Made by a program: the position numbers and the translations under genes. A stretch of 64,000 nucleotides of DNA. It comes from Thereva unica (Eukaryota > Arthropoda > Insecta > Diptera > Therevidae). Shown one piece after another: positions 52,001 through 63,195 of this stretch. Below the pieces are notes generated by a model, which saw nothing but the letters and a program-made list of their open reading frames with translations, was not told the DNA's origin and ran no database searches. Numbering within the stretch: position 1 is the first letter of the stretch; the number at the start of each line of letters is the position of its first letter. The stretch lies in NCBI GenBank assembly GCA_949987705.1, contig OX465282.1, forward strand, positions 36,544,039-36,608,038, read 5' to 3'.

Positions 52001-52622
52001 GAAGAAGACCAGGACGACGCCCCTTCATCCCCAATCCGATGGAATGGTAGAACGATTCAACAGGACAATGCTAGAGCACTTAAGGAAAGTCGTTAGCGAG
52101 CACCAGCGCGATTGGGACAGTTATATCCCTATTTTTCTAATGGCATATCGGACAGCAGTTCATAATTCCACAGGACAAACCCCTTCTAGTGTGATTTTTG
52201 GAAGACAAATCCGGCTGCCAAGCGACTTGAAATTTGGGACACCTGTGGAAAGCAACGAATCTACTGGCGGTTATACAGGTGAACTTCGTGATAGACTTGC
52301 AGATATCCACCAGCTCGCAAGGAGGAATCTCAAGATAGCCAGTGACAGGATGAAAACAAGGTACGACCTCCGAGCAAACTGTAGCGGATTCCAGGAAGGT
52401 GACCTCGTTTGGCTGTTCAACCCTCGAAGACGGAAAGGCAAGTCTTCGAAACTTCAGCGTCAGTGGGAGGGGCCCTATAAAATCCTAAAACGGATCAACG
52501 ATGTGGTCTACAGGATTCAACAAGGACCCAAAGCAAAGAAGAAGATTGTGCACATAGACAGGCTGTGCCCATATCATCAGCCGGATCCAGGATGGACAAC
52601 TGTTCGGGACGAACAGTCCTAA
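49015..52622 (+). pseudogene. Gypsy-4 pol with one-base deletion in integrase
   Basis: The first ATG is at 49033, but the frame is entered by -1 slippage. The first part runs to a stop at 51586-51588, and the rest continues in the next frame to 52622. The break is at about 51575, where gypsy-1 has one more base, in the integrase zinc-finger segment (near GVNKTLAKI). Protease [10 protein letters not shown] (~43 from 49033), [12 protein letters not shown] (~363) and VYLDDIIVV (~462), RNase H LDTDASNVGIGAV (~609), integrase AIDVAGPFP, SDQGRNFE, GMVERFNRT, and a GPY/F motif (WEGPYKIL) are present. It would make protease, RT and RNase H but no complete integrase. Confidence 0.93.
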
Positions 52623-52633
52623 GAAGGGGGCAA

Positions 52634-53113
52634 TGTGATGATTATGCGCCATCTGTTTGTCGAGAGGATGAATCAACGATTTTCGGTTGTTGTCTGAATT
52701 AAGAATTTATGTACTAAACTAACGAGCGATAAGCGAAGACAACTTCAAGCTGGTCGAAACTAAAAGAAATATAGAACATACCACAAGGAACCAGAAAACG
52801 AAGGTTCCAGAAAGTAGACAAAGGTGGAGCTGCCTATATAAAAGCGCCTGGCAGACGCTATCGAGTCAGTTTTGATTATAAAGGCGATAAAAGTGTTTTA
52901 AAGTGAGAACAGTGAAAAGTAGTGAAATAAAAAGCGATAATTAGTATTGAATAGTGCGAAATATTAAATTTGCTAGTGATTATAAAGAACTCAAAGAATT
53001 GTGTTTATTTTTAAATTGTGTTTGGTTTGTAATAAATAAGTTTTGTTTGGATAATTAAAAAGTGTATTCCTTAATTAATCCTACGAATCCGTTAAGCCGT
53101 AAAAACCGTAACA
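52634..53113 (+). repeat. Gypsy-4 3' LTR
   Basis: 480 bp, AATAAA at 53031-53036. The final ACA overlaps or abuts the first base of the next inverted-repeat element. Confidence 0.94.
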
Positions 53114-54044
53114 CTATTTTATAATAACAAAAATATTACGTCAAATTTAAAAACCGCCGCTTGCTTAATAGAAGTACACATTCAGCTGTCTGTACACGGG
53201 CAGAAAAGTCAGCCATGGAAACGCACAGAGTTGAGTCGTTTAGTTGAAGTGTCATTTCAAGTCAACTCAACTCGACTCCCATGGAAACTCGGTATATGTC
53301 CGGGGTAGACAATGTATTTTGTTGTGGTTAAAGTCAATGTATTTTGTTGTTGTGGTTAAAGTGGAAGGGGAGAATTAAGCCCCAACTATAATGCACGTAA
53401 GAAACGCACGTCATCTCGGCGCTCTCATGGAAATTAATGTGTTCGGCCATATTGGACGTACGTCAGTCATATTTTATTTCATTAAGTTTCGTTAAACGTA
53501 AAAATGGGAAAAGAACCGCGCTCTACGTACGTTTTGTGAAATGATTTGTAGTTACATCGATGAAAGCTAATTTTTTGTTGTTTTTTTGTGGTTTTTAAAG
53601 AAAAAAGAGTATGGAAAATGTGGTTCAAATACATGATAGCGATTTCGATGAGAAATTTATTATAATTGAAAATAAACACGATTATTAATAATATGCAAAT
53701 ATTAAAAGCCTAGTTTTAATAGTGAATGAATAATATTCAAGCATTTCAATAATTTTAAACTTTGAAATCTCTCCCAATACGCAAACCAATTAGTCGGTTT
53801 TGCGTTTGACGAAATTTACGCACGTCGATTGGCGTGCGTTTGTTACGTGCTTTATATACCGAGTTTCCATGGGAGTCGAGTTGAGCTGAGGTTGAGTTGA
53901 AATGACACTTCAACTCAACGACTCAACTCTATGCGTTTCCATGGCTGACTTTTCTGCCTGTGTACAGACAGCTGACTGTGTACTTGTATTAAGCAAGCAG
54001 CTGTTTTTAAATTTGACGTAATATTTTTGTTATTATAAAATAGT
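53113..54044. mobile_element. Large inverted-repeat (foldback) element, 932 bp
   Basis: ACTATTTTATAATAACAAAA at the left is mirrored by TTTTGTTATTATAAAATAGT at the right. The arms stay similar for about 180 bp (through AAGTACACA, CAGCCATGGAAACGCA and CCCATGGAAACTC). A second inner pair (GCACGTAAGAAACGCACG near 53392 and its inverted form near 53835) continues inside. No credible ORF. The left end coincides with the end of the gypsy-4 LTR. Confidence 0.85.
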
Positions 54045-54308
54045 GATCATGGACCATAAAATTAATTTATTGTGTTCGTTGTATAACAGAAATGTTATAA
54101 ACAGGTGCGACATTTTGACTTTTTTAACATTTGACAATCCCGTTTGTAGTTGTGTGCGTGAACTCTGTTCAATCTACCTATTTTCGTTGAGTTGAGCAGA
54201 GTTGAAAATCTTTAACGAAAACTCTTGACTGCGACTGTTTCCATGGAGTTCAACTCGGGTTCAACTCCGGTTGAACTCTCATGGAAACTCAGTAATAGTT
54301 GGGCCTTT
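54045..54308. other. Partial copy of subterminal foldback motifs
   Basis: TTCCATGGAGTTCAACTCGG and CTCATGGAAACTCAG repeat words from the arms of the preceding element, so this is probably a fragment of a relative. No gene. Confidence 0.5.
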
Positions 54309-54464
54309 AGACGGTGATTAGACTGTTCGTTCCTACGTACGTGCCTCACGAGCTTTTAGATGAACGGGGAAGTGGGGATGAAGCCCCTCATCATCTCCAC
54401 TTCCCCGTTCATCTAAAAAGCTCGTGAGGAACGTACGTAGGAACGAACAGTCTAATCACCGTCT
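54309..54464. repeat. 156-bp near-perfect palindrome
   Basis: Left arm 54309-54380 and right arm 54392-54464 pair over 72-73 bases with two mismatches and one single-base bulge. The loop is 11 bases (AAGCCCCTCAT). It starts AGACGGTGATTAGACTGTTC. Such a sequence could extrude a cruciform or transcribe as a long hairpin. It may be a MITE without a spacer. Confidence 0.92.
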
Positions 54465-55749
54465 TAGAGAGAAAATTTCTTGATCGCAAGTGCTTCCCTC
54501 AAATCCGTGTACATGTACGTTATTTTCGGTTCCTTATCTTCTCTATTCAAAGGACACAAATACGTAAAGAATGCTATGCTTAGTGTTGCCAAAATGCTTC
54601 CCCGTGTTTAATAAATTGTACTTCCTCATCTTCTCTATTCAAAGGCTTGCATTTAAATTTGTACTTGAAATACGATTGAAGTATGCTTCAAGCTGTCATG
54701 TAAACCAAATATAGAATATTAGATGTAAGCGTAGCTTTTGTGTGTATAATAATAATTGACAACTAAAGGGGAAGTTGGAAAAGTAATTTGTCTCGCTAGG
54801 AATATCGAAAAGTAATTAAATTCTTACTTTAAAGTGTTAAATTTAATAAAAATAAACTAAATAATGTTCTTAGGCGAAAGTTATGTAAATAGTAGAAAAT
54901 TTCGGTTTTAAAAATTAATTACAATTGGTTTTGTTGTTTTGGCTCCTCCGTCGAAAAAAGAAGCACAAAGGTAATGTCATTTTTTATGTATTCTGTGATT
55001 GCAGAAAATATTAAATTACTCTTTTAGAAGTTGTAGGCAAGTGAATAGTTTTATTTACATTTATATGCGCTTACTCTAATATAAAAACGCGAAAGTTGGT
55101 GAAAATATATGGGCGTGATACCAAATTCAACGTCACTGTCGTGTAAAAATTGAGGTTGGCAGGTGTGTATTTTAGTTGCCTTTGGGATACGACTTAATTG
55201 TTCATTGGTTATTTACATAATATTTAATGTCGCAGGGATGTTGCTATGGCTGAGTTTATCTGAATTCAAAGATTTATTCCCATTCCAGGCTCTTTAGACT
55301 TATATGGGCTTACCGTTTGATGAAATGTAAATATCGTACAAACTATAATCCGAAATACTCAACTTTCTCAAATACATTTCCATATCTGTCATTATAAAAA
55401 TGAACGGCCAAAATACTACCGTCTTTTATATTTGATACCGGAATTCAAGGATCATCTAAAAATTTAATTTTTGCGATTCTTTTAAAGTAACAGGATCATA
55501 TTATTAGATTCTTTCACTAAATAATAATCACAGTTATTGCCCAAGGATAAAGAAATGCCTGAGTTTTACGTGAGATCAGCGCACTTGCACATAAAAATAG
55601 TTCATTAAACAGTCGTTTTAAAAGAGCGCAGTAAATTCTGAAAAATTAAACTACAAATGGGATTTAATAAATACTTTGTGGTCCAATCATCTTTATATTT
55701 ATTATTTTTATGTGAGTATTCGGGAAACCTCATATGGCGAACACCGCGT
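54465..55749. other. Unassigned AT-rich stretch
   Basis: No gene was recognised in about 1.3 kb. A scrap near 54650-54705 (GAAGTATGCTTCAAGCTGTC) matches the right end of the ACGTTTACATG MITE family. Confidence 0.5.
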
Positions 55750-56170
55750 ACAAGCTAAGGCTGCTGTGTACATATCCCACTAACGGAAAACATCATCAAT
55801 TCTCCGAACTAAGGGAAGAACGTCTTTAGTTGAAGAAGGTCGTATTTGGGCGGGGCTTAGTAGATCTCTAATAAACGATCTTCTAAGCCAGATCAGAGCT
55901 CGAGATTCACAGAGAATATGAGTGAAAGTCTCGTCACCTTCCATGCAGACTCGGCGTTTTGTCTCCTGAGGTAGCCCTAGGCTGTTGAGGTGATACCGAA
56001 GCCCTAAATGGATAGTCAGGTATCCTGCCAACACCCTAAAGTCCGATCTGTTTAAAGTGAATAGTTGAGGGCCCTAGACCAACGCCTCTGCCCCTTTCGC
56101 ACTTGCCTGCAGTCCCATTGCCCTCGATACTCCAGTGTTACAGACACAACAGAGCGCCATTCTATTTTTC
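55750..56170 (-). pseudogene. LINE 3' coding fragment (I/R1-like C-terminus)
   Basis: The minus-strand frame 55780-56034 contains GYLTIHLGLRYHLNSLG followed by RRVCMEGDETFTHILCESRA. This is the terminal Cys/His motif seen after RT or RNase H in I- and R1-type LINE ORF2. The frame is open upstream through FTLNRSDFRV. The element is cut off on both sides. The family call is from motif pattern only. Confidence 0.65.
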
Positions 56171-57004
56171 CGGTTCCTATTATATCATCTTTATAAGTAA
56201 TCATAAATCTCCGTTTATATGATGAGATTCTGTTTCGATTCCTTGCATTTCATATCGGCATCTATTTCTTAAAAATTTATAATTGAAGCATATAAAATAT
56301 CATTTCGAAAATCGACAGCGGGTTAACACATTTTTGTTACTCCAGCGGAATTCCCAATGATGTTATTAATTCGGATGGAATTTGTTTTTCTTTGAAATTC
56401 GATTTCATGAGGCAGGAAACTCCTCTCCTAGGGCTGAAAGCTTTTCATAAAACTTATATTATTTTATTTATCTAAGATCAAACCACAGTGCTTATTTTTA
56501 ACAACGTTAAATAGCTCAAAACTCAAACTCAAAGAATTTGAGTTTGAGTTTAAATAGCTCCGCTAGAACTGTAGTGTATATAGCTCCGCTAGAACCCTAT
56601 TTCTGAGACTTGACATCAAAATCCACTGGGCGGCACTATAAAACCAATTCTACAGATATTGTTAAAATTCTTCCTTAGTTCTTCTCCAACCGCTATAATT
56701 TTTGGTTTTGTGAAAGGGTTGACTTGATATCATGATTTTGTGTTCAAGTAATTTAGGTTGTTACCATGGCGAACATTTCATGCACTATTCGTGCCGGTAT
56801 AAAGGTACAAAATGATCGCAACAAATTTTTCTTTTGTACAACTAGCTCTGCCACAGCAATTTGTCTTTCCTTCTGTGTCAATTTTTGGAGGGAAACGATA
56901 TTATATACTTTTAACTTACATAGAACAAGACGAAAAATGGTTATATAAATTAGTGAACAAAAGAAAGCGCTTTTAAATTGATGACCGCTACGAGTGCGTC
57001 AGTA
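56171..57004. other. Unassigned; one short hairpin
   Basis: No gene. A 15-bp stem AAACTCAAACTCAAA with a three- to four-base loop is at 56518-56551. A pair of AGCTCCGCTAGAAC repeats lies near 56556 and 56583. Confidence 0.5.
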
Positions 57005-59236
57005 TGTTTATTTATTTATTTGTTTGAAAACAAGGCATACTTAAACTTGGTACAATGCATATTTTATGACTAAGGTACAAAGTCAGCTTAAGTCGATGCT
57101 TAATTTATGGTAATAATTGTGATGTTAGAGGATATAATTTTTTGTTTAAACGATGTCTTTTTAATGTGGGGTGAGAAGCATAGAGGCAAATTACACGGCA
57201 TAACACTTTCTGCCTTAACAAACCAGTTTGTGCGTGTTATTTTTTTTTTATGTGGCAGTGCTAAGCTCAGGAGTCACCCTTTGTACTACTAGTCCGTCAT
57301 GTCATTTGTCACGTCATGGTGCAATGTCTAGCAGTAAGCTTAGTACGGGGGAGGGGTGGGGGGAATAGGTTAAGGATTATAAAGGTACGGGGGTGAGGGG
57401 GGGCTGGGGGGGGTATTGAAGAAGGTGGTGATGAACCCTGCGTTTGAACTCTTGGATGTTGTAGGACTTCGGAAATACTGACTGCGAGAGATTATTCCAC
57501 AGTCGAGTTGTTCTATTTACAAACGAATTCATATCTTGTTGAGTGCGTGAAAGGGGGAGTTGCAGGTGCAGGGAATGGGACGAGTGGGCTAATCTGGTGT
57601 TGCGGGTATAAGATTGCCGTGGAGGCAAAAGAGCGTTTAACTCGGAGGAACAGTCACTATGATAGTAGCGATAAAATTTGGTCAGTGCTGCTACATTCCT
57701 ACGGTGGCTTAGGGGGTCGATATTGGAGCAAGCGGTATCGTCATTAATTAACTTAAGGGCCTTTTTTTGGACCTTATCTAACCATGCTAAGGTTGTTATT
57801 GGAGCGCCGCCCCAAATGAGGGAGTTGTATTCGAGAAGAGGCCGAATGTAGGATTTATAAATAACAGAACGGATGGCTGGAGGAGGAACCTGCACCTCTT
57901 AAGAAATCCCAAGCACTGGGATGCTTGTTTGGCGATTTGGAATATATGGTCATTCCATCGCAAGTCTTTGGCTAATGTCACGCCTAAGATGTGGAGGGAT
58001 GGGTCGGCCTTTATTTCCACGTTATCCACTGTCAAGGATGGTGAGGTGTTGATCTTTTTCTTTGAAATAAGACAGTACTTGGTTTTGGAGGGGTTGAATT
58101 CGACACGATTCTTTTTTCCCCACTCTATAATAAGTTCAATGTCGTTCTTAATAGAGTTGAACATTAGTTCACGATCATCAAGACAGGATCCGGCATGTGT
58201 CTGTCTTGTATCGAAGCTGTACGAGTAACGTAGAAAACCGTCGTCAGCGAAGCTGAGAAGTGGGTTGGAGGGAATTGAAAGTAGGTCAGATGAGAAATAG
58301 GGCCGGTGATAAAATTGACCCCTGGGGGACCCCCGCAGAGATTTGGTGAGATTCAGATTTGACGCCATCCAAAACTAACTTAATTGAACGGCCGGAAAGG
58401 AAACTCTCAACCCACTTATACAGAAGCGAGTCTATTCCAATAGCTTTGAGTTTAGCTAACAAGGCTGAGTGCCATACTCTATCAAAAGATTTGGAGATAT
58501 CTAAAGCAACCAAACTAGATTCACCAGATCCATGCAAACTTCGGTTGAGGTGTTCTGTAAGGCAAACTAAAAGATCACCAGTGGATCTTTTGTGTCGGAA
58601 GCCGTATTGTTTGTCGTTTATAAGTTGGTTGGATTCTAGATATCCCATAAGCTTTTTGTTAATTATCGTCTCCATGGTTTTGGAGAGGATAGAAGTGATT
58701 GCTATTGGGCGGTAGTTGGAGGGAAGGCTGGAGTTACCTTTTTTCGGTATTGGCTGCATATGAGCAAGTTTCCAAGAGTCTGGGTAAACTCCGGAAGAGT
58801 ATGATAGGGCAAAAAGTTTGCGCAGAGGTTTAGCCAAAGGTGAGGCGCATTGTTTTAAGACGATAGGGGGTATATTATCGGGTCCACTGCATTTGTTGAC
58901 ATCGAGCTCCTTGAGGCACCTGTACACCTCGCGAGTCCTGAAGAAAACCCTGTCCATTAAATGAGCGCTGTGCTCGAGGACCGGGGGTAGCGTATCATTT
59001 TGGGGTAGAGAAGAATTTGAAGCAAACAGAGATGCTAATAAATCTGCCTTGGATTTTCTGTCTGTTATCACCTTTCCATCGTGGATGAATGAAGGAGTTG
59101 TGGAGGTGGTGAAATTCTTCTTGATGGAACTTACCAAGGACCAGAAGTTTTTGCTACCAGAGGTTGCATTAAGAAGTTTACTTCTCAACTTGCTGTCAAA
59201 TGAATTTTTGACATTCCTAATTACAGGAATTTCTTA
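57005..59236 (-). mobile_element. CR1-superfamily LINE, 5'-truncated
   Basis: Minus-strand element with a partial ORF2 (RT), a G/C-rich 3' UTR and a 3' tail of AAATA-type repeats (plus strand TTTATTTATTTATTTG near 57007-57022). It begins within ORF2 upstream of RT, as usual for 5'-truncated LINEs. Frameshifts make it inactive. Pieces of another copy are at 15880-16960. Confidence 0.85.
57377..59230 (-). pseudogene. CR1-like ORF2 reverse transcriptase
   Basis: The first frame (to about 58286) covers NKCSGPDNIPPIVLKQ, SNYRPIAITSILSK, KQYGFRHKRSTGDLL, VALDISKSFDRVWH and GVPQGSILSPALFL. A small indel near 58290 shifts to the second frame with LSFADDGFL (catalytic FADD) and NPSKTKYCLI. Another near 57895 shifts to the third frame, LEYNSLIWGG to the stop at 57377. 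Upstream of RT only about 70 codons remain, so the endonuclease is missing. Confidence 0.87.
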
Positions 59237-60412
59237 GTTTTATATACTCTGCACGGAGCGATTCACTCGGGAAGCTCTTGTAGGCTCGAAAGGCGGCTTC
59301 TTTATGGTATACGAATTACACGATCAACTGACTGTTCTGCATATTTCGTGTAATAATTCTATTGTCTATGTAGCTGTGTACAAACTGTCAAGGTATAGTC
59401 CAGGCGCTAGAGCAGTGAAACCTATAACTTTTGGTTTTGGCGTGATGTAACGGACTTTTTTGGTAGAATCGGTCAGAAATGACATCCTCAACAATATCTA
59501 AGGGGTGCGCAAGCATGAAACTCCCAGGAAAATTTGTGGTAGCCCAAAAACTGAAAAATTCACTAAAAATTCCCTATTTTTTTATCTTTCTTGTTAAATA
59601 TCTCTTAACGAAGGCCTCTAGGCGAAAAATTTGTTGAGCATGTTTTGTTCGGTATTGGATTTGCTAAAACTTACCATAAGGTGGATTTTTGAAATTTGAT
59701 TTTTTGCATTGCAAAATAGCCGAAAACTGCGAAAAAAGTACCTCACTTTAAAGTTATCACAAGGAAAGAAGAAACCATTATTTTCCAATTTAATTTTGGA
59801 ATTAGATATTTAAAGGCATGTTTAACTTATATCCAAAACCCGATCACGGTCGGTCAAATAGTTTTTGCATAATGCATTTTGCAATTAAGTGAATTTAAAA
59901 AGCTAAATTTTTTTATGGTTTTTAATTTTTTAAAGATTTTTGGCAAAAAACTGCAACTAAGGCGTTTTTTCCAGAAAAATTGCTAACTCGGCGACGCCAG
60001 GAATGTTAGGCGCGTTTCAAATTCGCTCGAAAAAGGCCCTTTATCGCAGTGCAAACTTCACTCATTGCATATAAAGAATATATAGGTGGTTTTATTGTAG
60101 TTTTAAAATATTTTTAAAGATACTTAAACCATAGGTTAATGAGTATTCCTAACTTATGTAATATTTAAATCTTAATATTTTTGTTTAATATAATACGTAT
60201 TTAATTGACGCTTTTGATTATGTGTTAGAAACTACATGCAGTATAGTAGGTTCTTAGTCTAATAGTGCTTTTTGTATATTGCACAACTTAACTCAGTCAC
60301 AGACACAGCCAGGTTCCCTTCCACATAAGCGGCCCTCTGTACCTGTGGCTGAGCGAAGGACTGCGAGTACAAACGGAACCAGGCCCCTCGAGTTTACGGC
60401 ATTGGAACCTAA
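59237..60412. other. Unassigned AT-rich stretch
   Basis: No gene is supported. A ~45-bp segment near 59340-59390 (CGTGTAATAATTCTATTGTC) matches the leader of the BEL element with differences, so it is probably a relic of a BEL relative. The rest shows nothing recognisable. Confidence 0.5.
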
Positions 60413-60736
60413 AGTCATCGTGCCCAGCACCGCCTGTCTCAGCCTTATAACTTATGTATATTAGATGGTTTGTATTTATTTAAAAATAACAGGAAGGGTA
60501 GTGATCAAACCAAACAATATAAACCCTCAGTTTACACAGATAAGGGATTTGCGAATGATTTTTTCGATATTCCATTTAAATTATATGGGATAAGTTTTGA
60601 AGAGCTATTAAGACAAATTGATGTATTTATGCCAATGTGGAATGACACCAGGGATCCGGCACGCAGAGAGAGATTATTCTTAAACTTTGTTTTTGAACTT
60701 AAATCGTTCAAAAATACAGGAGTTGAGGGAAATTAA
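60413..60736 (+). CDS. Unidentified open frame, 107 codons
   Basis: Open from 60413 to a TAA at 60734-60736 with no early ATG in frame. The sequence has protein-like composition (DKGFANDFFDIPFKLYGISF, LLRQIDVFMPMWNDTRDPAR, RERLFLNFVFELKSF) rather than the low complexity of chance frames here. I do not recognise the family. It lies 350 bp upstream of a Jockey-like LINE, so it could be part of another element, or an exon of a host gene whose other exons are outside or spoiled. Confidence 0.35.
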   Translation, partial: SHRAQHRLSQPYNLCILDGLYLFKNNRKGSDQTKQYKPSVYTDKGFANDFFDIPFKLYGISFEELLRQIDVFMPMWNDTRDPARRERLFLNFVFELKSFKNTGVEGN

Positions 60737-61079
60737 TCTAATTTCTCTGAATGTTGGTAAAAACGTAACAGTACGTTTACGTACGATACAAATTCTTATC
60801 AAATGCGCGGCCATCCTTACTTTTATAAGTATTTCCGAGGTCTCTACTTCTTCCTCCTCAAAAGGGTTAATCTGGTTACACGAAGTGCTTGGTCCTTTAC
60901 ACTCCTATTTCGCCCAAACTCTTCTTCTTCTTTAACGGCTCTAGAGCTGTTCAGTCGATTCTGAATAAGTCCAACTAACCACGAAGTGACAAAAACTGTT
61001 TTATATAAAAAATTATAATATAAAAGTGCAGAAAGAAAGTGTGTGCTTGTGTATAATAATTAGTATTCTGTTTTCCAAG
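60737..61079. other. Unassigned; possible LINE 5' region
   Basis: Contains TTCTTCTTCTTTAACGGCTC near 60923, also found near 4328. It may be the 5' end of the Jockey-like LINE that follows. No RNA gene was seen. Confidence 0.4.
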
Positions 61080-61108
61080 GACGCTGAAAAGAGGCGCAAA
61101 GGAAAATA

Positions 61109-61303
61109 TGCCGGCAGGCGGGGAAGGCCCAGGCCCTCCGTCTTGCAAAAAAAAATTCGTCAGTCGGCAATAGCCAAATAAATAAAAACTCCAGGAAAAA
61201 TGTTCTTGGTGATGTGAGCAAGTATGAATCTTTTGTAACTACCGCATACGAAAACGGTGCAGGATTTACAAAAGAAACAATAAAAGAGGAAGCCGATATC
61301 ATG
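61109..61303 (+). pseudogene. LINE ORF1 N-terminus
   Basis: Starts ATGCCGGCAGGCGGGGAAGG. After the A9 run near 61145-61153 the frame changes, and the likely protein continues as SRKNVLGDVSKYESFVTTAY and FTKETIKEEADIM, where the TIR element begins. Recognition rests on continuity with the ORF1 pieces downstream. Confidence 0.55.
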
Positions 61304-61873
61304 GGGCACTTTCGAGAATTCACCAGTGGTAGCTACCTTTTTGGTGACGGTACCATATTGGTAAGCTGATCAGGGTTAGTGTAGTTAGTTTTTACCGACT
61401 GATAGATGTGGTTAAGTGGTTAATTTCTGAACGAAAATTTGCCATTTGTGTTTTTTTTTTCATTTACAAGAGTTTCTATTCTATTTTTAAAATAAATTTT
61501 TTTATAAATATCTACAAATTTACTGAATGGATTCTTATATTTTTACATTTAAAATGCAGTTTGCTACAAAATCTGTGTACTTGCAGAAAAGTACTTAATT
61601 GCTCCATTTATATCACACATCTTATAAAATACCCACCCACTCTAAAAAAATCCGAAATCTAAAAACTATCGCAACGTTAAAAACGTAAATATTTTTCAAA
61701 TTACCACTTCAACCATCACACGAATATGGTTCCTGTGGGGAGACTGCGGTTACTTTACCGGTGAATATTCGAACATGGTGAGTGGTAATTTATGGTAAGT
61801 GATCAATATTCGAACATGGTAAATTAGTTGCTGGTTCGACCGGTAGCTACCATGGTGAATTATCGAAAGTGCC
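61304..61873. mobile_element. TIR element inserted in LINE ORF1
   Basis: 570 bp with inverted ends GGGCACTTTCGAGAATTCAC and GTGAATTATCGAAAGTGCC; arms extend through GGTAGCTACC. CATG flanks both sides (61300-61303, 61874-61877), a probable 4-bp duplication. It has no transposase. Internally AATATTCGAACATGGT occurs twice near 61763 and 61805. Confidence 0.8.
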
Positions 61874-62887
61874 CATGGTTTCGGACGGATGCCAGCAGAG
61901 TAGCGGAGCAGAACACAGATTAACAGACGTAGGATGTTGCATGGATGCGGATTCATAGGTCATAGTGATAAAAATAAAGATAAGTGTTTTGATGTTAACA
62001 GTTTTGGTAAAAAATTAACTTGCGATATGAATGGGTTTATTTTGGTTAAAAAAGGATTTAATGGGAATCAAACTGTGCCAAAGACTGCGAAAAATAAAGA
62101 TGAAAATAGATTTAGCCTAGTGGCGGAGCCATCGTCCGACCAACATGTGAAGGCCAATATTAACTCTAATGGGGAAAAGGGGAAACGAATACGAAGCCGA
62201 AAATAAACTGGTGTCCTCCTACTTTTTTAACGGGGGCCAAGCCCTCTACTATTTACGAATTATGCAAGTCACTAAAAAAAGATTTTAACTTCAAAGTCGT
62301 GAGGATTAATTTTGGGAAATGCAAGATCTTTGTGGACGATAAACAGCTGAATGATGCTATAATGGAGGGGTCAGAGCCTCCGAGGCCGAGGCCTTTTCCT
62401 TCACCACTAAACAAGAAAAGGGGGAGACTTTCGTTATAAAGGGTCTAACGAGCGGTATCCTCCCTGAAGAGGTACTGAAGGAACTCATGATAGCTAATGA
62501 GAATCTAAAAATTAGTTGGGTTAAACCATTAAGCTCAAAAACCTGAGAGATGTTAATCTGGGAAACTTCATAGTTAAACTTGCTCCGGGAGTAGATAGTA
62601 GGGAACTGACTAGAATCCGAACCTTGGCTTATCATGTCATTAAATTTGAGAGACCCTACAAGAAGGCCCACATCCAATGCTATCGTTGCCAAGCTTTCGG
62701 GCACGTAAGCGCAAACTGCGCTAACAATAAGAGATGCGTAAGGTGCGGATGTGATTGCAAAGATAAATGCCCCAAACGTGAGGAGGCCGTTAATAAAGGC
62801 GTGAAGCCGAAATGTGCCAACTGTGAAGGCGAGCACCCTGCGAATTATGGAGGCTGCCCGAACTTCCAAGCGTACCTAAAAAAATAG
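61874..62887 (+). pseudogene. LINE ORF1 central part with zinc knuckles
   Basis: Pieces in several frames: DKCFDVNSFGKKLTCDMNGF (61934-62206), then PPTFLTGAKPSTIYELCKSL and FVDDKQLNDAIM (about 62212-62360), then TFVIKGLTSGILPEEVLKEL, then the frame 62624-62887 with AYHVIKFERPYKKAHIQCYR, CQAFGHVSANC, RCVRCGCDCKDKC, PKCANCEGEHPANYGGCP. The last block is the typical C2HC/CCHC array of Jockey-type ORF1 and would bind RNA. At least four frameshifts separate the pieces. Confidence 0.82.
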
Positions 62888-62938
62888 AGATGAATAAGAA
62901 CCGTCTAAGTCAAGCCAGGGAGTCCAGGAGGATACACA

Positions 62939-63195
62939 TCTGCCGTGCAAAGGACAAAAGACCTAAATGCAAAAAGCTCGATTTGAGTAAAACGCGTTTC
63001 AAGTGTTTTTTTGTTACTTACTGTAAAATAAGAAAATGAAAATGAAGTTTATTCAAATTATCTAAACTTAGATAATTTGAATAAACTTCATCTGCATTTT
63101 CTTATTTTACGGAAAGTAACAAAAAAACAACTTGAAACGCGTTTTACTCGAATCGAGCTTTTTGCATTTAGGTCTTTTGTCCTTTGCACGGCAGA
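62939..63195. mobile_element. 257-bp hairpin insertion
   Basis: Arms of about 126 bp (TCTGCCGTGCAAAGGACAAA and its inverted copy TTTGTCCTTTGCACGGCAGA) pair with about five mismatches and one bulge around a very short loop near 63066. It is a foldback MITE with virtually no spacer, inserted between the knuckles and the C-terminus of LINE ORF1. No clear target duplication. Confidence 0.9.

Larger units (their letters stand above)
46971..53113 (+). mobile_element. Gypsy-4, near-complete LTR element
   Basis: 6143 bp with LTRs at 46971-47448 and 52634-53113 that differ at about five bases and two single-base indels (~1%). It has a tRNA-Leu primer site, gag, a GGGAAAC shift site, pol, and a purine tract (AAGAAGGGGGCAA) at 52621-52633. 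One base is missing in the integrase zinc finger. No matching target duplication is seen: ATAC precedes and CTAT follows. It is the only full-length member of the family here and the reference for the three others. Confidence 0.95.

Noticed and set aside
61360..61930. Intron between GTAAGC near 61361 and a CAG near 61925
   Set aside because: The interval is nearly coextensive with a TIR element bearing inverted ends and a CATG duplication, which explains the interruption better than splicing.
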